Below, in pieces: positions 33,034-42,791 of a stretch of 64,000 bases of DNA. The DNA is from Gracilaria domingensis (lineage: Eukaryota; Rhodophyta; Florideophyceae; Gracilariales; Gracilariaceae). The notes below the pieces were generated by a model that saw only the letters and a list, made by a program, of their open reading frames with translations, was not told the origin of the DNA and made no database searches. Location: NCBI GenBank assembly GCA_022539475.1, contig VCMS01000023.1, forward strand, positions 1 to 64,000. Direction: 5' to 3'. Every line of letters starts with the position of its first letter. Position 1 is the first letter of the stretch. The position numbers and the translations under genes are program-made.

Positions 33034-33930
33034 TTTTGCGAGTTACTAGGTCCCTCGACTTTCCTAGCGCAACGTTTCTGTTTTGCTCTTATCAATGGTA
33101 CGTTCTATCGCATTTCAACTGTATCCAACGGAGCATTGACTAACTTATGGATACTTTCTGCTTGCGTATACAGGGAAACGACCAATTTCATTTCGTCTCT
33201 CAAGATCGATCTCTGGCTGTTCGGAATAGGCGATTCTGGTACTTGGTTGGGACATAGGCTGCTCTCTCGTTAATCGCATCTTGCGATATGTTTGCTGCAT
33301 GGGCATTCTTGGTGTCCTTGGTTGTGAGTTCTCGCTTCGATACCTTTTCGCGCTTTACGATGATGGTGGGCTGGTAATCTAACCGATCCCTTTCCTGCTT
33401 CTTCTTCCGTTTGCGAGTTACTAGGTCCCTCGACTTTTCTAGCGCAACGTTTCTGTTTTGCTCTTATCAATGGTACGTTCTATCGCATTTCAACTGTATC
33501 CAACGGAGCATTGACTAACATATGGATACTTTCTGCTTGCGTATACAAGTAAACGACCAATTTCATTTCGTCTCTCAAGATCGATCTCTGGCTGTTCGGG
33601 ATAGGCGATTCTGGTACTTGGTTGGGACATAGGCTGCTCTTTCGTTTATCGCATCTTGAGGTATGTTTGCTGCATGGGCATTCTTGGTGTCCTTGGTTGT
33701 GAGTTCTCGCTTCGACACCTTTCGCGCTTTACGATGATGGTGGGCTGATAATCTAACCGATCCCTTTCCTTCTTCTTTTTCATTTTGCGAGTTACTAGGT
33801 CCCTCGACTTTTCTAGCGCAACGTTTCTGTTTTGCTCTTATCAATGGTACGTTCCATCGCATTTCAAATGTATCCAACGGATCATTGACTAACTTATGGA
33901 TACTTTCTGCTTGCGTATACAGGTAAATGA
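33034..33930. repeat. 375-bp tandem repeat, about 2.4 copies
   Basis: Units start at 33034, 33410 and 33784 with TTTGCGAGTTACTAGG; the last is partial. Copies are nearly identical (a few substitutions and one-base indels), so the expansion is recent. Each unit contains GCGTATACAGG and, on the minus strand, a short open frame with MIRAKQKRCARKVEGPSNSQ, which is also repeated. No recognised protein. Confidence 0.92.
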
Positions 33931-33970
33931 CTTTTGATGCGGACGGAAGCTCACGAGTTGCAGGTGCAGG

Positions 33971-34055
33971 TTCCTCAAGTAGGGAACCATGCATCTGGGC
34001 ATGGTTCCCTACATGAGGAACGGAGAGGATGAGGCGCTTCGCGCCTCATCCTCTC
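33971..34055. repeat. Two adjacent hairpins
   Basis: Hairpin 1: arms 33971-33992 and 33999-34020, 22 bp with one mismatch, loop of 6. Hairpin 2: arms 34023-34037 and 34041-34055, 15 bp perfect, loop TTC. They follow the 375-bp tandem repeat directly. Confidence 0.9.
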
Positions 34056-34057
34056 GG

Positions 34058-34552
34058 AGTGCGTATTTGTTCTACCGATACAGCCGATGGTGGACGTGCA
34101 GTCTGCCGCATCTGCCGCAGATTGCGCCTACACCCGCTCCATCATGGGGATATGGTACATGTAATATAGCGAAGTAGTGGTTAGCAAAAGCGGTCGATAA
34201 AAGAATAGATACGAATAAAACGGTATGATTTCATAATGGGCATCATCTGTACTAGCACTAGTATTCCATGCCTTGCAGGGTATCATTCCGCAGAAGGTAT
34301 CGTGTAATGTGCACCTTAATGGAAACTGAACCTAGACTTCGCGAAATACAGTTCAGGTAGCCCTCGACTAAAGAACTAGCACGAGTGGAAAACCCACCAG
34401 TATTTACTGCACAGCGATTCTGGACGACCCAAGCAATTATCTGCAAATTTTGAAATAATTGATCTCGATATTTTTTCAAAAAATTTACTGGACGACCCTT
34501 GCCAATTTCTGGACGACCCTCGCCAAAAACTAGCATCTGCAAGAGACAGACG
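34058..34552. other. Spacer between the repeats and the right arm
   Basis: No gene. It contains three copies of the word CTGGACGACCC (from about 34420, 34488 and 34509) just before the inner edge of the right arm. Confidence 0.6.
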
Positions 34553-34626
34553 TCAGAGATGTACACCATCCTGTCTTTTGGCACGCTGCAAGGGCTGAAC
34601 ACCGCCTATGGGCGGAGACATTTGGT

Positions 34627-35763
34627 ATGCAGTATCCTCGTACACGGCTGACAGGTATGGATGATGAAGAGGTGCTGTGGGTTGCTGCGAAGGAGCATAA
34701 CGAATTTGGGCAAATGTTCTTCCCCCCAATGCAAGCTGAGCTAAGGCAGAATGGATATTGCGTGCTTGATGGATTTGCGACGGATAATGATGTCCCTAAA
34801 TGGGAGGAGTTGGAAGACTTTCGGGAGTTCGGAGATGTGTCGGGGAAGTTGGTGGACTTCTTCGAGAATGAGTATGGAGCGATGCCGGATATACGGAAAG
34901 GAGAGGAACAGAAGTCGTTTGTTCAAATAATCAACGATGATGAAGGATGGAAGGACGGTAGCGATGGACCATTTGAGGGGAGAGTGATGTCGACACGTTG
35001 TGGTACGGTGGAGAAGCCGGAGGATAATGAGGAGCTCAGGTGGGTTGTAAGGTCGCGTGCTTTACTTGATGTTCGAATGGGTACAATTGCTGCGGCTTTG
35101 GAACTATGGGACAATGAAAGGGAAGCTGTGAAGATGTACACTCCGAAAACTGGTGGTCGATTTCTGGGGACGACGAGAAAGTGCAAGCGCCAGACGCTGC
35201 ACACCGACTTCAGTGGTCTGGTTACGAAGGAAACAATGAATACTGGCAACCCCGGATACTTTGTAATGGCCTCTGGGAAAGAGGGCTTTCCTCTCTGGGT
35301 GAGCGCTGGAAGCCATCAACTGGTGGGGATGAACAACCAACAGTTGCGAGTGATGTCGGAGGTGTATCCAGCGAAGAAGATAATCATCCCACCGTACCCT
35401 GTATTCGTGGGCCGTGCTGATGTGACACATGCTGGAGCAAGTGGGAAGGACAAGGTGGATAGGCCCGAGTCTATGGATTTGCTGGTTAGATACCACGTGT
35501 ACATGGTACCAGAGGGCTACGCACTACCTGATGCTGTTCATCCGGTGCGGGATTTCCGACCCACGTTTTTCAATGGTGACGAGGAGGAGGAGGTGGAGGA
35601 TGAACTGTTGTCCGATAAGGAGGGTGGGGCGGTTGACATGGAAGAAGACCAAGTGGTCGTGGAGATTGGTGTGGAAGCGGAGGCCGGTAGAACCGAAGTG
35701 CTCGAGAGTAGTAGTGATGACGATTTGCCAATAATGAGGCTGCGAGCGCCTCGAAGTGGATGA
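34627..35763 (+). CDS. 2OG-Fe(II) dioxygenase-like protein (right copy, open)
   Basis: 378 residues; a second Met at residue 11 (MDDEEVLW) is equally plausible. ELRQNGYCVLDGFATD (about residues 38-53) is the entry strand typical of phytanoyl-CoA-dioxygenase-like folds. The jelly-roll core shows LHTDFSG with H192 and D194, VGRADVTHAGASG with H268, and LLVRYHVYM with R288. This is a full set of iron ligands plus a 2-oxoglutarate-binding Arg. The H-to-R spacing of 20 is closer to AlkB or TET/JBP than to PhyH. An acidic Ser/Glu/Asp-rich tail follows. The arm boundary removes the upstream part still seen in the left copy. The substrate is unknown; DNA-base oxidation is an inference from the neighbours. 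Confidence 0.65.
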   Translation: MQYPRTRLTGMDDEEVLWVAAKEHNEFGQMFFPPMQAELRQNGYCVLDGFATDNDVPKWEELEDFREFGDVSGKLVDFFENEYGAMPDIRKGEEQKSFVQIINDDEGWKDGSDGPFEGRVMSTRCGTVEKPEDNEELRWVVRSRALLDVRMGTIAAALELWDNEREAVKMYTPKTGGRFLGTTRKCKRQTLHTDFSGLVTKETMNTGNPGYFVMASGKEGFPLWVSAGSHQLVGMNNQQLRVMSEVYPAKKIIIPPYPVFVGRADVTHAGASGKDKVDRPESMDLLVRYHVYMVPEGYALPDAVHPVRDFRPTFFNGDEEEEVEDELLSDKEGGAVDMEEDQVVVEIGVEAEAGRTEVLESSSDDDLPIMRLRAPRSG

Positions 35764-35907
35764 GAATGAGATGTTTAGTAAATTATGTGTGTCTTGCGAG
35801 TATTAAGAGTAGTATACTACTGTAAGGGTATACATATGAACATATAAAAGGTGGGGCAGGCTGGTAATTGAACAAATGTCATACGTCTTCGGTCCAGTTG
35901 CGTCTAA

Positions 35908-36940
35908 TTGCAACATGCAACATGCTCGGTATCGTTAACATCATTGGTGGCACCATTCAATTCGCAATTGAACATGAAGCGTGCTATCACTTCTGAAACT
36001 GCACTTAAGGTTGCTTTGAAGAGAAGTATGAAACTGAGAAGTCTATGCAGTTCCTGTCTATGCGGTACTTGTGGCAGTATGGTGACTCTATCAGGAAAAA
36101 TGGCAGAGGAACAGAGACACTTGGCCGAAATTTCACCCAATACCTTGTCTAAGTTCATATATGCCAATGGTTACGGTATATTAAGTTCCGTTGATGGAAC
36201 GTTGAGAAGAGAAGGAGAGTCAATTCCAGAAGAAGTTGTGAAGTGTATGAAGTTCATTGACGAACGTGCTGGTTTCGGACTTGTCACAGGGGGTGATGTC
36301 GGCGACGTGGAGAGGAAATTGGAAGGACTCGGAGACTATAAGTTTGGTGTCTCAGCGAATCATGGAGCTTTCCTCTGTTTCTCTGACGAGAGCGAAATTA
36401 AGGCTGTGTTCAATGATCATACCCTTGACCACACTGTTAACGGACTACTGTTCCTAACAAAGGAATTTGAATAGGAGGCATGGTATTGTGAATGATTATG
36501 AGAAGGGGTTAGTGGAGACCAGAAGTGATAGTGGCCTTCCCAATTTCGCGTACAACAAACTGCGGCAGTGGAGAGAAGAAGTGGATTCTGCTATTAGGGA
36601 CCTATTGCAGAAGATTGATGCGTTTGTTATCTATCCCGGCGATAAAAGTTGCGAGATTGTGGACAAGCGATACACAAAAGGAAGCGGAGGAGCCAATCTT
36701 GTCGATAATGAACCGAGATTTATTGATACGGATGACGTTCTGACGTTTGGAAGTGCTTTTAGCGACGGTCCTTTGCATGAGGTAGGCGTGTACGGCGTTC
36801 ACGTCAAAGAAGATTGTATCCCGGGTAGAGTACACAAACTGTTCGAAAGCGTGGAGGATGTACATTGGACAATTATGCTGGTGGCTCTGTTGTACGGCTA
36901 CGAGGAAAATCAGCTCGATAAAAACCTCCATGACTCATAA
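35908..36940 (+). pseudogene. Second HAD phosphatase paralogue (right copy), one frameshift
   Basis: The right-arm twin of 16944-17853. It shows SSVDGTLRREGE, GFGLVTGGDVGDVERKLEG, and after a frame change near 36470 continues with RRHGIVNDYEKGLVETRSDSG up to the GSAFSDGPLHEVGVYGVHV block. The nucleophile Asp is replaced by Ser, as in the left copy, so that change predates the duplication. Neither arm holds an intact version. A Cys-rich N-terminus (CSSCLCGTCGS) could be a metal site or palmitoylation patch; I cannot say which. Confidence 0.83.
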
Positions 36941-36992
36941 AAGGGTATTGAGATATATACGACCCTTTTATTACTGAGATTTTATATCCTAG

Positions 36993-37864
36993 CTAAGTAT
37001 TACAGACATCGTAGCACTTGAAACAAATTCCAAGAGCCTTTCTAAACCATTGACACTTGCATTTTGTGTACCCGTACAGTTCTGCCACCCTTCTGATGGT
37101 CTCATGCACGTCCTCCACCCCATCAACAAGATATGTTACCGCTGCTGGATGGTCGTCTCCCTTTATATGAACTGCCAGGGTTGCCATTTCATATATAGGG
37201 CCATCATTGGAAGCATTCCCGAAAGCAACGATTAAATGTGTGTCGAACTGGGGGTCGTTTTCAACCAAGGCTAGCGCCCCACTATTTTTCGTGAAACGAA
37301 TGTCCCCTATGTCACAGTTTTCATCTTGAGGGTACGCAACCAGTTCGGAAAGGATGTCAACACTTTTGAAATACCGGAGTTAACTTCTGTTTTCCACTTC
37401 GACAGTCCATTGTACGTGAAGTTAGGGAGTCCACTGTCTTTTCTAGTGCTCACAACTGCTTGTTGACGCTCTTCGTGAAGTCCGTGCGATTCATTTAAGG
37501 AGAGTGCAAGTGTCTTAAGATCGGCTGCACATCTTTCGTAGCCTTCCCTATCAAGGTCTTGATCAATTTCGGTACCATTGGATAATCTCACCCGTGCGCC
37601 TTGGTTTCCGGAGATGCCAAAAGTGTAGCCACCCAGGTGCTCCATGAAACTCTCGGCATCCTCTATATCTCGCTCAGTAGCAATTCCGAAACCAACGCGT
37701 GCATTGATATACTTCATGCATTTGACTGTTTCGGCAGGGATGTTGTCCCCAGCTCTTTTCAGAATACCGTCAATATCACTAATCACGGAGTAGCCATTTT
37801 CGAATATTTCGTTACCCAGCTGCCCAGGAGTTACTCCTCGGGCTCTAACCTCTGAGTTATACAT
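36993..37864 (-). pseudogene. HAD phosphatase, trehalose-phosphatase-like (right copy), frameshifted
   Basis: Twin of the open gene at 16019-16891. Starts MYNSEVRARGVTPGQL and carries ISDIDGIL where the left copy has ISDVDGTL, so the Thr after the catalytic Asp pair is also changed. The frame changes near 37310; the C-terminal GNASNDGPIYEMATLAVHIKG block follows in another frame. Decay is at an early stage. Confidence 0.88.
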
Positions 37865-38490
37865 GTTTTCAAAGCTTTCGAAAGGGTTCGTTTCGAAAAT
37901 GGGTGTGAGTATACGAATGAGAAGGATGTGATTGATGTTCACAAGGTGTTTCGAAGTATAAAAAGAGTGTAAGAACGACCATATACGGGTATTGTAGTAC
38001 TGTTTGAAAACGTTACTAGGACGAGAAGCTTTTGCATCGATTTGCAGTAAAGAAAGGATGATTTAGTCATAAATTATATGTACGGGTTCAAGTGGGTAAA
38101 AAAAACTATGAATATCTTCAACATGAGCTTAGAAATCAAGATCAGTAAAACAACATCCATTAAAGGTTGAAACCCATAAAAGGTTTACCTTACTTTATAC
38201 GGGTGCCCCAAGTATTGCAAAGGCTTAGTTCTTCAGAAACATCACAATTTTGTACTTGTTTCGTTACTAGTATCGTGCAATTTAATGATGTGGAATGACC
38301 CTTTTCCATCTAGCAAAAGCTTAGCCAGGTATTAGTGATAAGGAATGTATGATTTAAAAGGGCATATTTGAACCACAGAAGGACGAACAAGATAAGTAAT
38401 GCAATAGGAACAGGTCATTTCGATAAAGTAAACTTTATATCTAACTATCTCTAAAAGGTTTAGAACACCGAAAAGTCATGTGTTCTAACC
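37865..38490. other. Intergenic spacer in the right arm
   Basis: Counterpart of 15393-16018. AT-rich, no gene seen. Confidence 0.6.
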
Positions 38491-39384
38491 TCAAAGCTGG
38501 GGGCATGGGGAGGGGGATAACTTTTCCTTAACAACGTTGACGTAGTTTGTATGAAAAGGAGCGGGGTCAGCGCCTACGATGTTTCTTTCTTGGCGGGAAT
38601 AGTCGTAGAAGTACGCGTTCCTAAACTGAAAGTGGGAGAAAGAAGTAGGGAAGCCAACGAGAGTTTTCCCATATGCAAGAACCGTCTCTTCTAGGTTGAA
38701 AGTAGTACCTGTCTTAAGCGAAACTATCTTCAACAGCTCTTTCATTATTGTGAGCACACCCGTACTGCACTCCGTAGCGACTACGTCCATAGGAATGAAA
38801 CCTCTTGAGGCCCCGACGATGTTAAACGCTGATAGCCACACGAGCTTCTCATAATAGCTTACGAGAAATGTTACTTCGTCGACAACCCCGCAAGTGAGAC
38901 CCATAGATCTAAACCTGTCTGCAACGTTGGAGGCCCACTTTCCTGTTGCGACAGTGAGACCATTCGGACTTTGAGAAGTGACACCATCCTGCGGAGCTGC
39001 ATTTCTTGAGGGGACACCAACGTATAGGACAACTTTTGAACATTTGTCCACACCGAGCTTGGAAAGCAATGGTATGATGTCTCCATTCCGGAAGAAGACG
39101 AGATTCTCTCTGAGCGAATAAGGGCAAGCCTGAATTACGGTCTCCAGGGTGTTCGTTCTTCCACAAACTAGTATCGGTACATCAGAAAGATGAGAGGTAG
39201 CAGCCATGCTGCAGAATTCATGTGCGAAAATGACCATATCTTGTTGGTTCGCGAGCATGGTACCTATACGCCCCCTTCCGACAATAATGGCCCGAGACCT
39301 TCGGGTGGGAGATGTGGCCTGAGGGACGTCAGAGTATCTGGGACTCGGAGGCGGAGTCGGAGGCATGTCGGACTGGGAGTTCAT
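38491..39384 (-). CDS. Ketopantoate-reductase-like protein (right copy)
   Basis: 297 residues from MNSQSDMPPTPPPSPRY. It keeps the nucleotide-binding loop VGRGRIGTMLA, the FFRNGD equivalent of the QNG block (Gln replaced by Arg, unlike the left copy), and YEKLVWLSAFN. Three residues present in the left copy (GRL after LEETV) are missing. It stays open through its whole length. Of the six arm genes this is the only one uninterrupted in both arms, which may mean selection or simply chance. Confidence 0.7.
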   Translation of the reverse strand: MNSQSDMPPTPPPSPRYSDVPQATSPTRRSRAIIVGRGRIGTMLANQQDMVIFAHEFCSMAATSHLSDVPILVCGRTNTLETVIQACPYSLRENLVFFRNGDIIPLLSKLGVDKCSKVVLYVGVPSRNAAPQDGVTSQSPNGLTVATGKWASNVADRFRSMGLTCGVVDEVTFLVSYYEKLVWLSAFNIVGASRGFIPMDVVATECSTGVLTIMKELLKIVSLKTGTTFNLEETVLAYGKTLVGFPTSFSHFQFRNAYFYDYSRQERNIVGADPAPFHTNYVNVVKEKLSPSPCPQL

Positions 39385-39847
39385 TGCAAGTGTTCGATTG
39401 TTTTTGTGTGTCGATAAAAATGGAAGATGAGGCGGACAACTGCTGGGGTAAAGAGTGATACTTAAGTACAAACGGTTGGGAAGCGCAGAACGGGAACATG
39501 GTTCACCTTGTGAAAGTGAGCGAAATGTATGATATGTGATTGTACTGAATGAATGATAAAGCTTGTATGAGACGATATGCCACAAAGTGTTGTGATGTTT
39601 TATGAGAAGTAGGTGGAAGAGTAGAAAGTGTACAATGAATGAAACAGAATTCCAATCTGAGTTGTAAAGTACGAGTTACGGGGAGGTTGAGTACTTGATG
39701 AAAGGAACCATTTTGGCTTCATAAATGACGTGAATGGGTTCTATAGCTTCACTCGGATTGACATAGTATTCTTTTTTATTGAGGTATAAAAGAGAGGTGT
39801 GTCTGGGAGGGACGGGTTTGGCGTTACTGAAGTAATCGATCTTCAGT
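39385..39847. promoter_or_regulatory. Divergent promoter region between reductase and epimerase
   Basis: The two genes point away from each other across 463 bp. A TATAAAAGAG word at about 39785 fits an epimerase promoter about 50 bp upstream of its start codon. The epimerase-proximal part is deleted from the left arm. Confidence 0.45.
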
Positions 39848-40552
39848 ATGGATTCTCGTTTAATTATAGCGCCATCAATTTTGGCTTCAGACTTTGCTCG
39901 CCTTTCAGATGAAGCGAGTGCAATGGAAGAGGCTGGAGCGGAGTGGCTACATATAGATGTAATGGATGGCCATTTTGTGGCGAACCTTACTGTTGGACCG
40001 CCTGTTTTGAAAGCGTTGCGGAGGCATACGAAATTGTTTTCGGACTGTTATCTGATGGTATCAGATCCTGGGCCATATATAAAAGACTTTGCAGAAGCAG
40101 GCGCAGACGGAGTTACATTTCATATCGAAAGTGTGGCTAAGGAACTAGAAAAGTGCGAGGTACTAACTGAGGAGGAGAACGTGGTGTTGAAGGAATTATG
40201 TAACCGAATTAAAAGGATGGGAATGCAGGTTGGAGTTGCGTTGCGCCCGAATACGTCTATAAAGGTCGTAGAAGCACTTATGAAGAAAGGAGTTGTAGAC
40301 ATGTTATTGCTGATGACGGTGGGGCCAGGGTTTGGAGGACAGGCATTTATGGAGGGTGTTCTGGATAAGGTGCGACATGCAAGGGAGTTGCACCCAAGAA
40401 TAGGGATACAGGTGGATGGGGGTATTGGACTGATTACTGTGAAAGGAGTGGTTAAGGCCGGTGCAAACATTTTAGTTGCAGGATCTGCCATCTTTGACTC
40501 GAGTAACCCAGCTCATGTCATAGCTGGCTTTCGAAAGGTTGGTCAGAGATAG
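39848..40552 (+). CDS. rpe: Ribulose-phosphate 3-epimerase (right copy, full length)
   Basis: 234 residues, the normal length of the cytosolic enzyme, which interconverts ribulose-5-phosphate and xylulose-5-phosphate in the pentose phosphate pathway. IAPSILASDF opens the barrel, HIDVMDGHFV carries the first His and catalytic Asp, and QVDGGIG and VAGSAIF are intact. Two oddities stand out. The usual DCHLMV/DVHLMI block reads DCYLMV, so a metal-ligand His is Tyr (codon TAT, one transition from CAT). TVEPGFGG reads TVGPGFGG. Activity is therefore doubtful despite the open frame. No plastid transit peptide is seen. Confidence 0.93.
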   Translation: MDSRLIIAPSILASDFARLSDEASAMEEAGAEWLHIDVMDGHFVANLTVGPPVLKALRRHTKLFSDCYLMVSDPGPYIKDFAEAGADGVTFHIESVAKELEKCEVLTEEENVVLKELCNRIKRMGMQVGVALRPNTSIKVVEALMKKGVVDMLLLMTVGPGFGGQAFMEGVLDKVRHARELHPRIGIQVDGGIGLITVKGVVKAGANILVAGSAIFDSSNPAHVIAGFRKVGQR

Positions 40553-40623
40553 TAGCATAAAACTATTGTTTATTACATTGTTACCTTTACGTGTTATCAC
40601 GACTATATTCTCCGTCTCTATTG

Positions 40624-40945
40624 GAGATGTATTTTTCTAGTGTCACAACCGGGAAAGGATGTGAGAGAACCTCAATATATCCCCAGTGGATGTTGAGAGG
40701 GAGGATGAACTAGTCTACGTGCTATCATTGTTACCCATCCGGTGTCGAGTGGTGACATATTCTTCTTTTGTCACAACCTGGAAAGGATGTGACAGAAGAA
40801 GAAGATGTCGCCAGTCGAGACGAAGGGAGAGCTACTCTGAGTACAATCACTAGTGCCCAGCTTGCCTCCACTCGCGATATCTTCCTGTTTTGCCACAACC
40901 ACCGAGTGAGGTTATGGCGGAAAAGAAATATATCGCCAGTCGAGG
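40624..40945. repeat. Three palindromic modules, right-arm copy
   Basis: Counterparts of 13376-13705, at 40624-40690, 40746-40821 and 40868-40945. Each reads roughly ATATnTTC, TTGTCACAACC, then GGAAAGGATGTGAC, GAA, ATATC, CCAGT. The spacing and core are kept in both arms. Confidence 0.6.
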
Positions 40946-41186
40946 CGAGGTGGGTGGGGACTATGTGAGAGCAAAAGAGGGGACAGAGGGGTGGCGCTTA
41001 AATAGTGGAAGGTGCGGAGGTGTACAGTACATGTTTTGGCGGGAAAGAGGATGAGGGAAACAGGGACAATCATAGTGCTGGATATAGCCCGTGTGGTTGG
41101 ACAGTGGGGGTGGACAGCACAGCGTAACTCGATTGCACTGTGTCGCAGCGAAAACTTCGATCCAACTACTACTTCTTCTTCTGAAG

Positions 41187-42118
41187 ATGTCGAACGGATA
41201 CGTGAAGGATGAGGAGCTGTTGGCGCTGTTGGAGGGGAAGGATTTTCCGCCGACGCCGTCACCAAAGCGGGAAGAGGCCGTGATTTCGGTGGCTGGTCGG
41301 ATGTCGCAGAAGAAAGAAGTGGCCGATAAAGGAAATAAGTGTGAGGCGAGGAGAGGGGATGGTGATGAGGTGGGGAAGGGTGTAGAGTTGGAGGTGGAGG
41401 GGGTCGCAATGGAGAGAAGGGGTGCGGTGCATCTGGTTCACTTCGAGGTTGGAGACCAGATAGAGAGTGGGGGCGGAGAGGGTGACAGGGAGATTCGGTT
41501 TGTGGGGCAGATGAAGACGAGGGTGGGGATGTTGGGATTGGTGATGAAGGAGCGACTGACGATGGAATTGAGGAGATTGTAACGGAAATGGGCGGTGTGG
41601 TGCTGAGTGGGGGTGGTAGTGGTGTTTCGGTTGAGGCGATTTCGAGCCTGCAGAATTCGTTGTCGGTATTATTAAGAGTGGAGATGAGGAATCATGTGTA
41701 TGGGATAGTGGAGTGTGCGAGAAGGAAGGTTGAAGAGTTGCGGGAGGAGAATAGGGTTCTGAACGAGAGGTTGGACGTGCTGTAGAAGGAGGTGAAGGAG
41801 CTGGGCAAAAGGCAAAGATTGGTGGAAGAGGAGACGGTGAAAAAAGGTGTGGATCGAAAGACGGAGAAGGGAAGTGCGGGAAGGGTGGCGGTGCAGAAGG
41901 GGTCCCCTGTGACACCGAAGACAAACGGTGATGGGGTTGGGGATTGGAAGAGCCGTTTGAAGAAGAGGCGTAAGGAGATGAAGAAGGTGGTGGAGGAGGT
42001 GCCGCGGGAGGGAGTCGGAGCTCCAGTGGTGACTGGGTTTAGCAGTGCGGCGAAGGTAGCGCGGACTGCAAAGGGAATTCTGAGTGGACTGGAGGAGACA
42101 AGGATGGGAGGGATTTGA
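41187..42118 (+). pseudogene. Unknown coiled-coil protein (right copy), interrupted
   Basis: Starts MSNGYVKDEELLALLEGKD as in the left copy. A frame change lies near 41575 and an in-frame TAG at 41783-41785, inside the coiled coil where the left copy has Glu. The C-terminal basic part (RLKKRRKEMKK) is still recognisable. Confidence 0.75.
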
Positions 42119-42672
42119 ATCCGTTTTGGGGCGAGGGTGGTATACGAGAATGGGAAGAGTTGCCCACCTGACTTCTACATAATGAAGTTTGCGGAGATGG
42201 AGAGGGGAGATGCGAACGCGTGATGGGCGAGAAATGGGTAAATAGCGGGGTTGGTGTGGACTAGGAAGAAGTGATGGGATGATTGAGGTGGGATGAGTTG
42301 CGATTGGGATTGCAACATGGTAGAAAATGGAAACGTTAACTAGCACGAGCGCAGTTTTGAGAGAGGGTCGCGGAAAACAGTAGATGGGGTGGTGCGGCGA
42401 AGTAGAACCTCTACAAAAACTAGGTAACCCAAGAATTAAACTGCGCGAGATGGAATTTAATATTCCAAAATTTCTTAATTTATTTGAGTGCCAGCCTCTG
42501 CCACCCCCTCGCGCGCCGCAAATAGCCCAAAAACTACCTTAGTTTCCAAAACGAACAGACTATATTCCACTTTGCAGAACACAGACGCTCGTACTGAGTG
42601 TTACACGTTGAATACGAGCCAAACTCTTAGGAGTGTAAGAGGCCGTGAGAACGTCACAGAGGACGGAGAGAG

Positions 42673-42791
42673 TGTGGGAACACGATGAAGGAAACAGATA
42701 CTGGGAATGTTTACTGGAGCGAGAGGTTGGGCTGCGATTGTGATATGGCGACGCCAGCGGGCTTGCTCAGCTGGCTACGTGTGTGACGACT
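42673..42791 (-). repeat. Copia LTR, 3' copy
   Basis: About 119 bp, starting TGTGGGAACAC on the plus strand and matching 48037-48369 in two blocks. Confidence 0.75.

Larger units (their letters stand above)
34553..42588 (-). repeat. Right arm of the giant inverted repeat
   Basis: 8,036 bp, the reverse-complement partner of 11733-19318. It is longer because it keeps the full epimerase gene. It is bounded inside by TCAGAGATG and outside by CAGACGC. No target-site duplication is visible at the two outer edges (AAGCC on the left, TCGTA on the right). Confidence 0.93.

Noticed and set aside
11733-42588. Polinton/Maverick or virus-derived giant element
   Set aside because: No capsid, DNA polymerase B, packaging ATPase or retroviral-type integrase in the core. 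The transposase is of the Plavaka/CMC type.
11733-42588. Target-site duplication at the outer arm edges
   Set aside because: Flanking bases (AAGCC on the left, TCGTA on the right) do not match, so simple transposition of the whole 31 kb is not supported.
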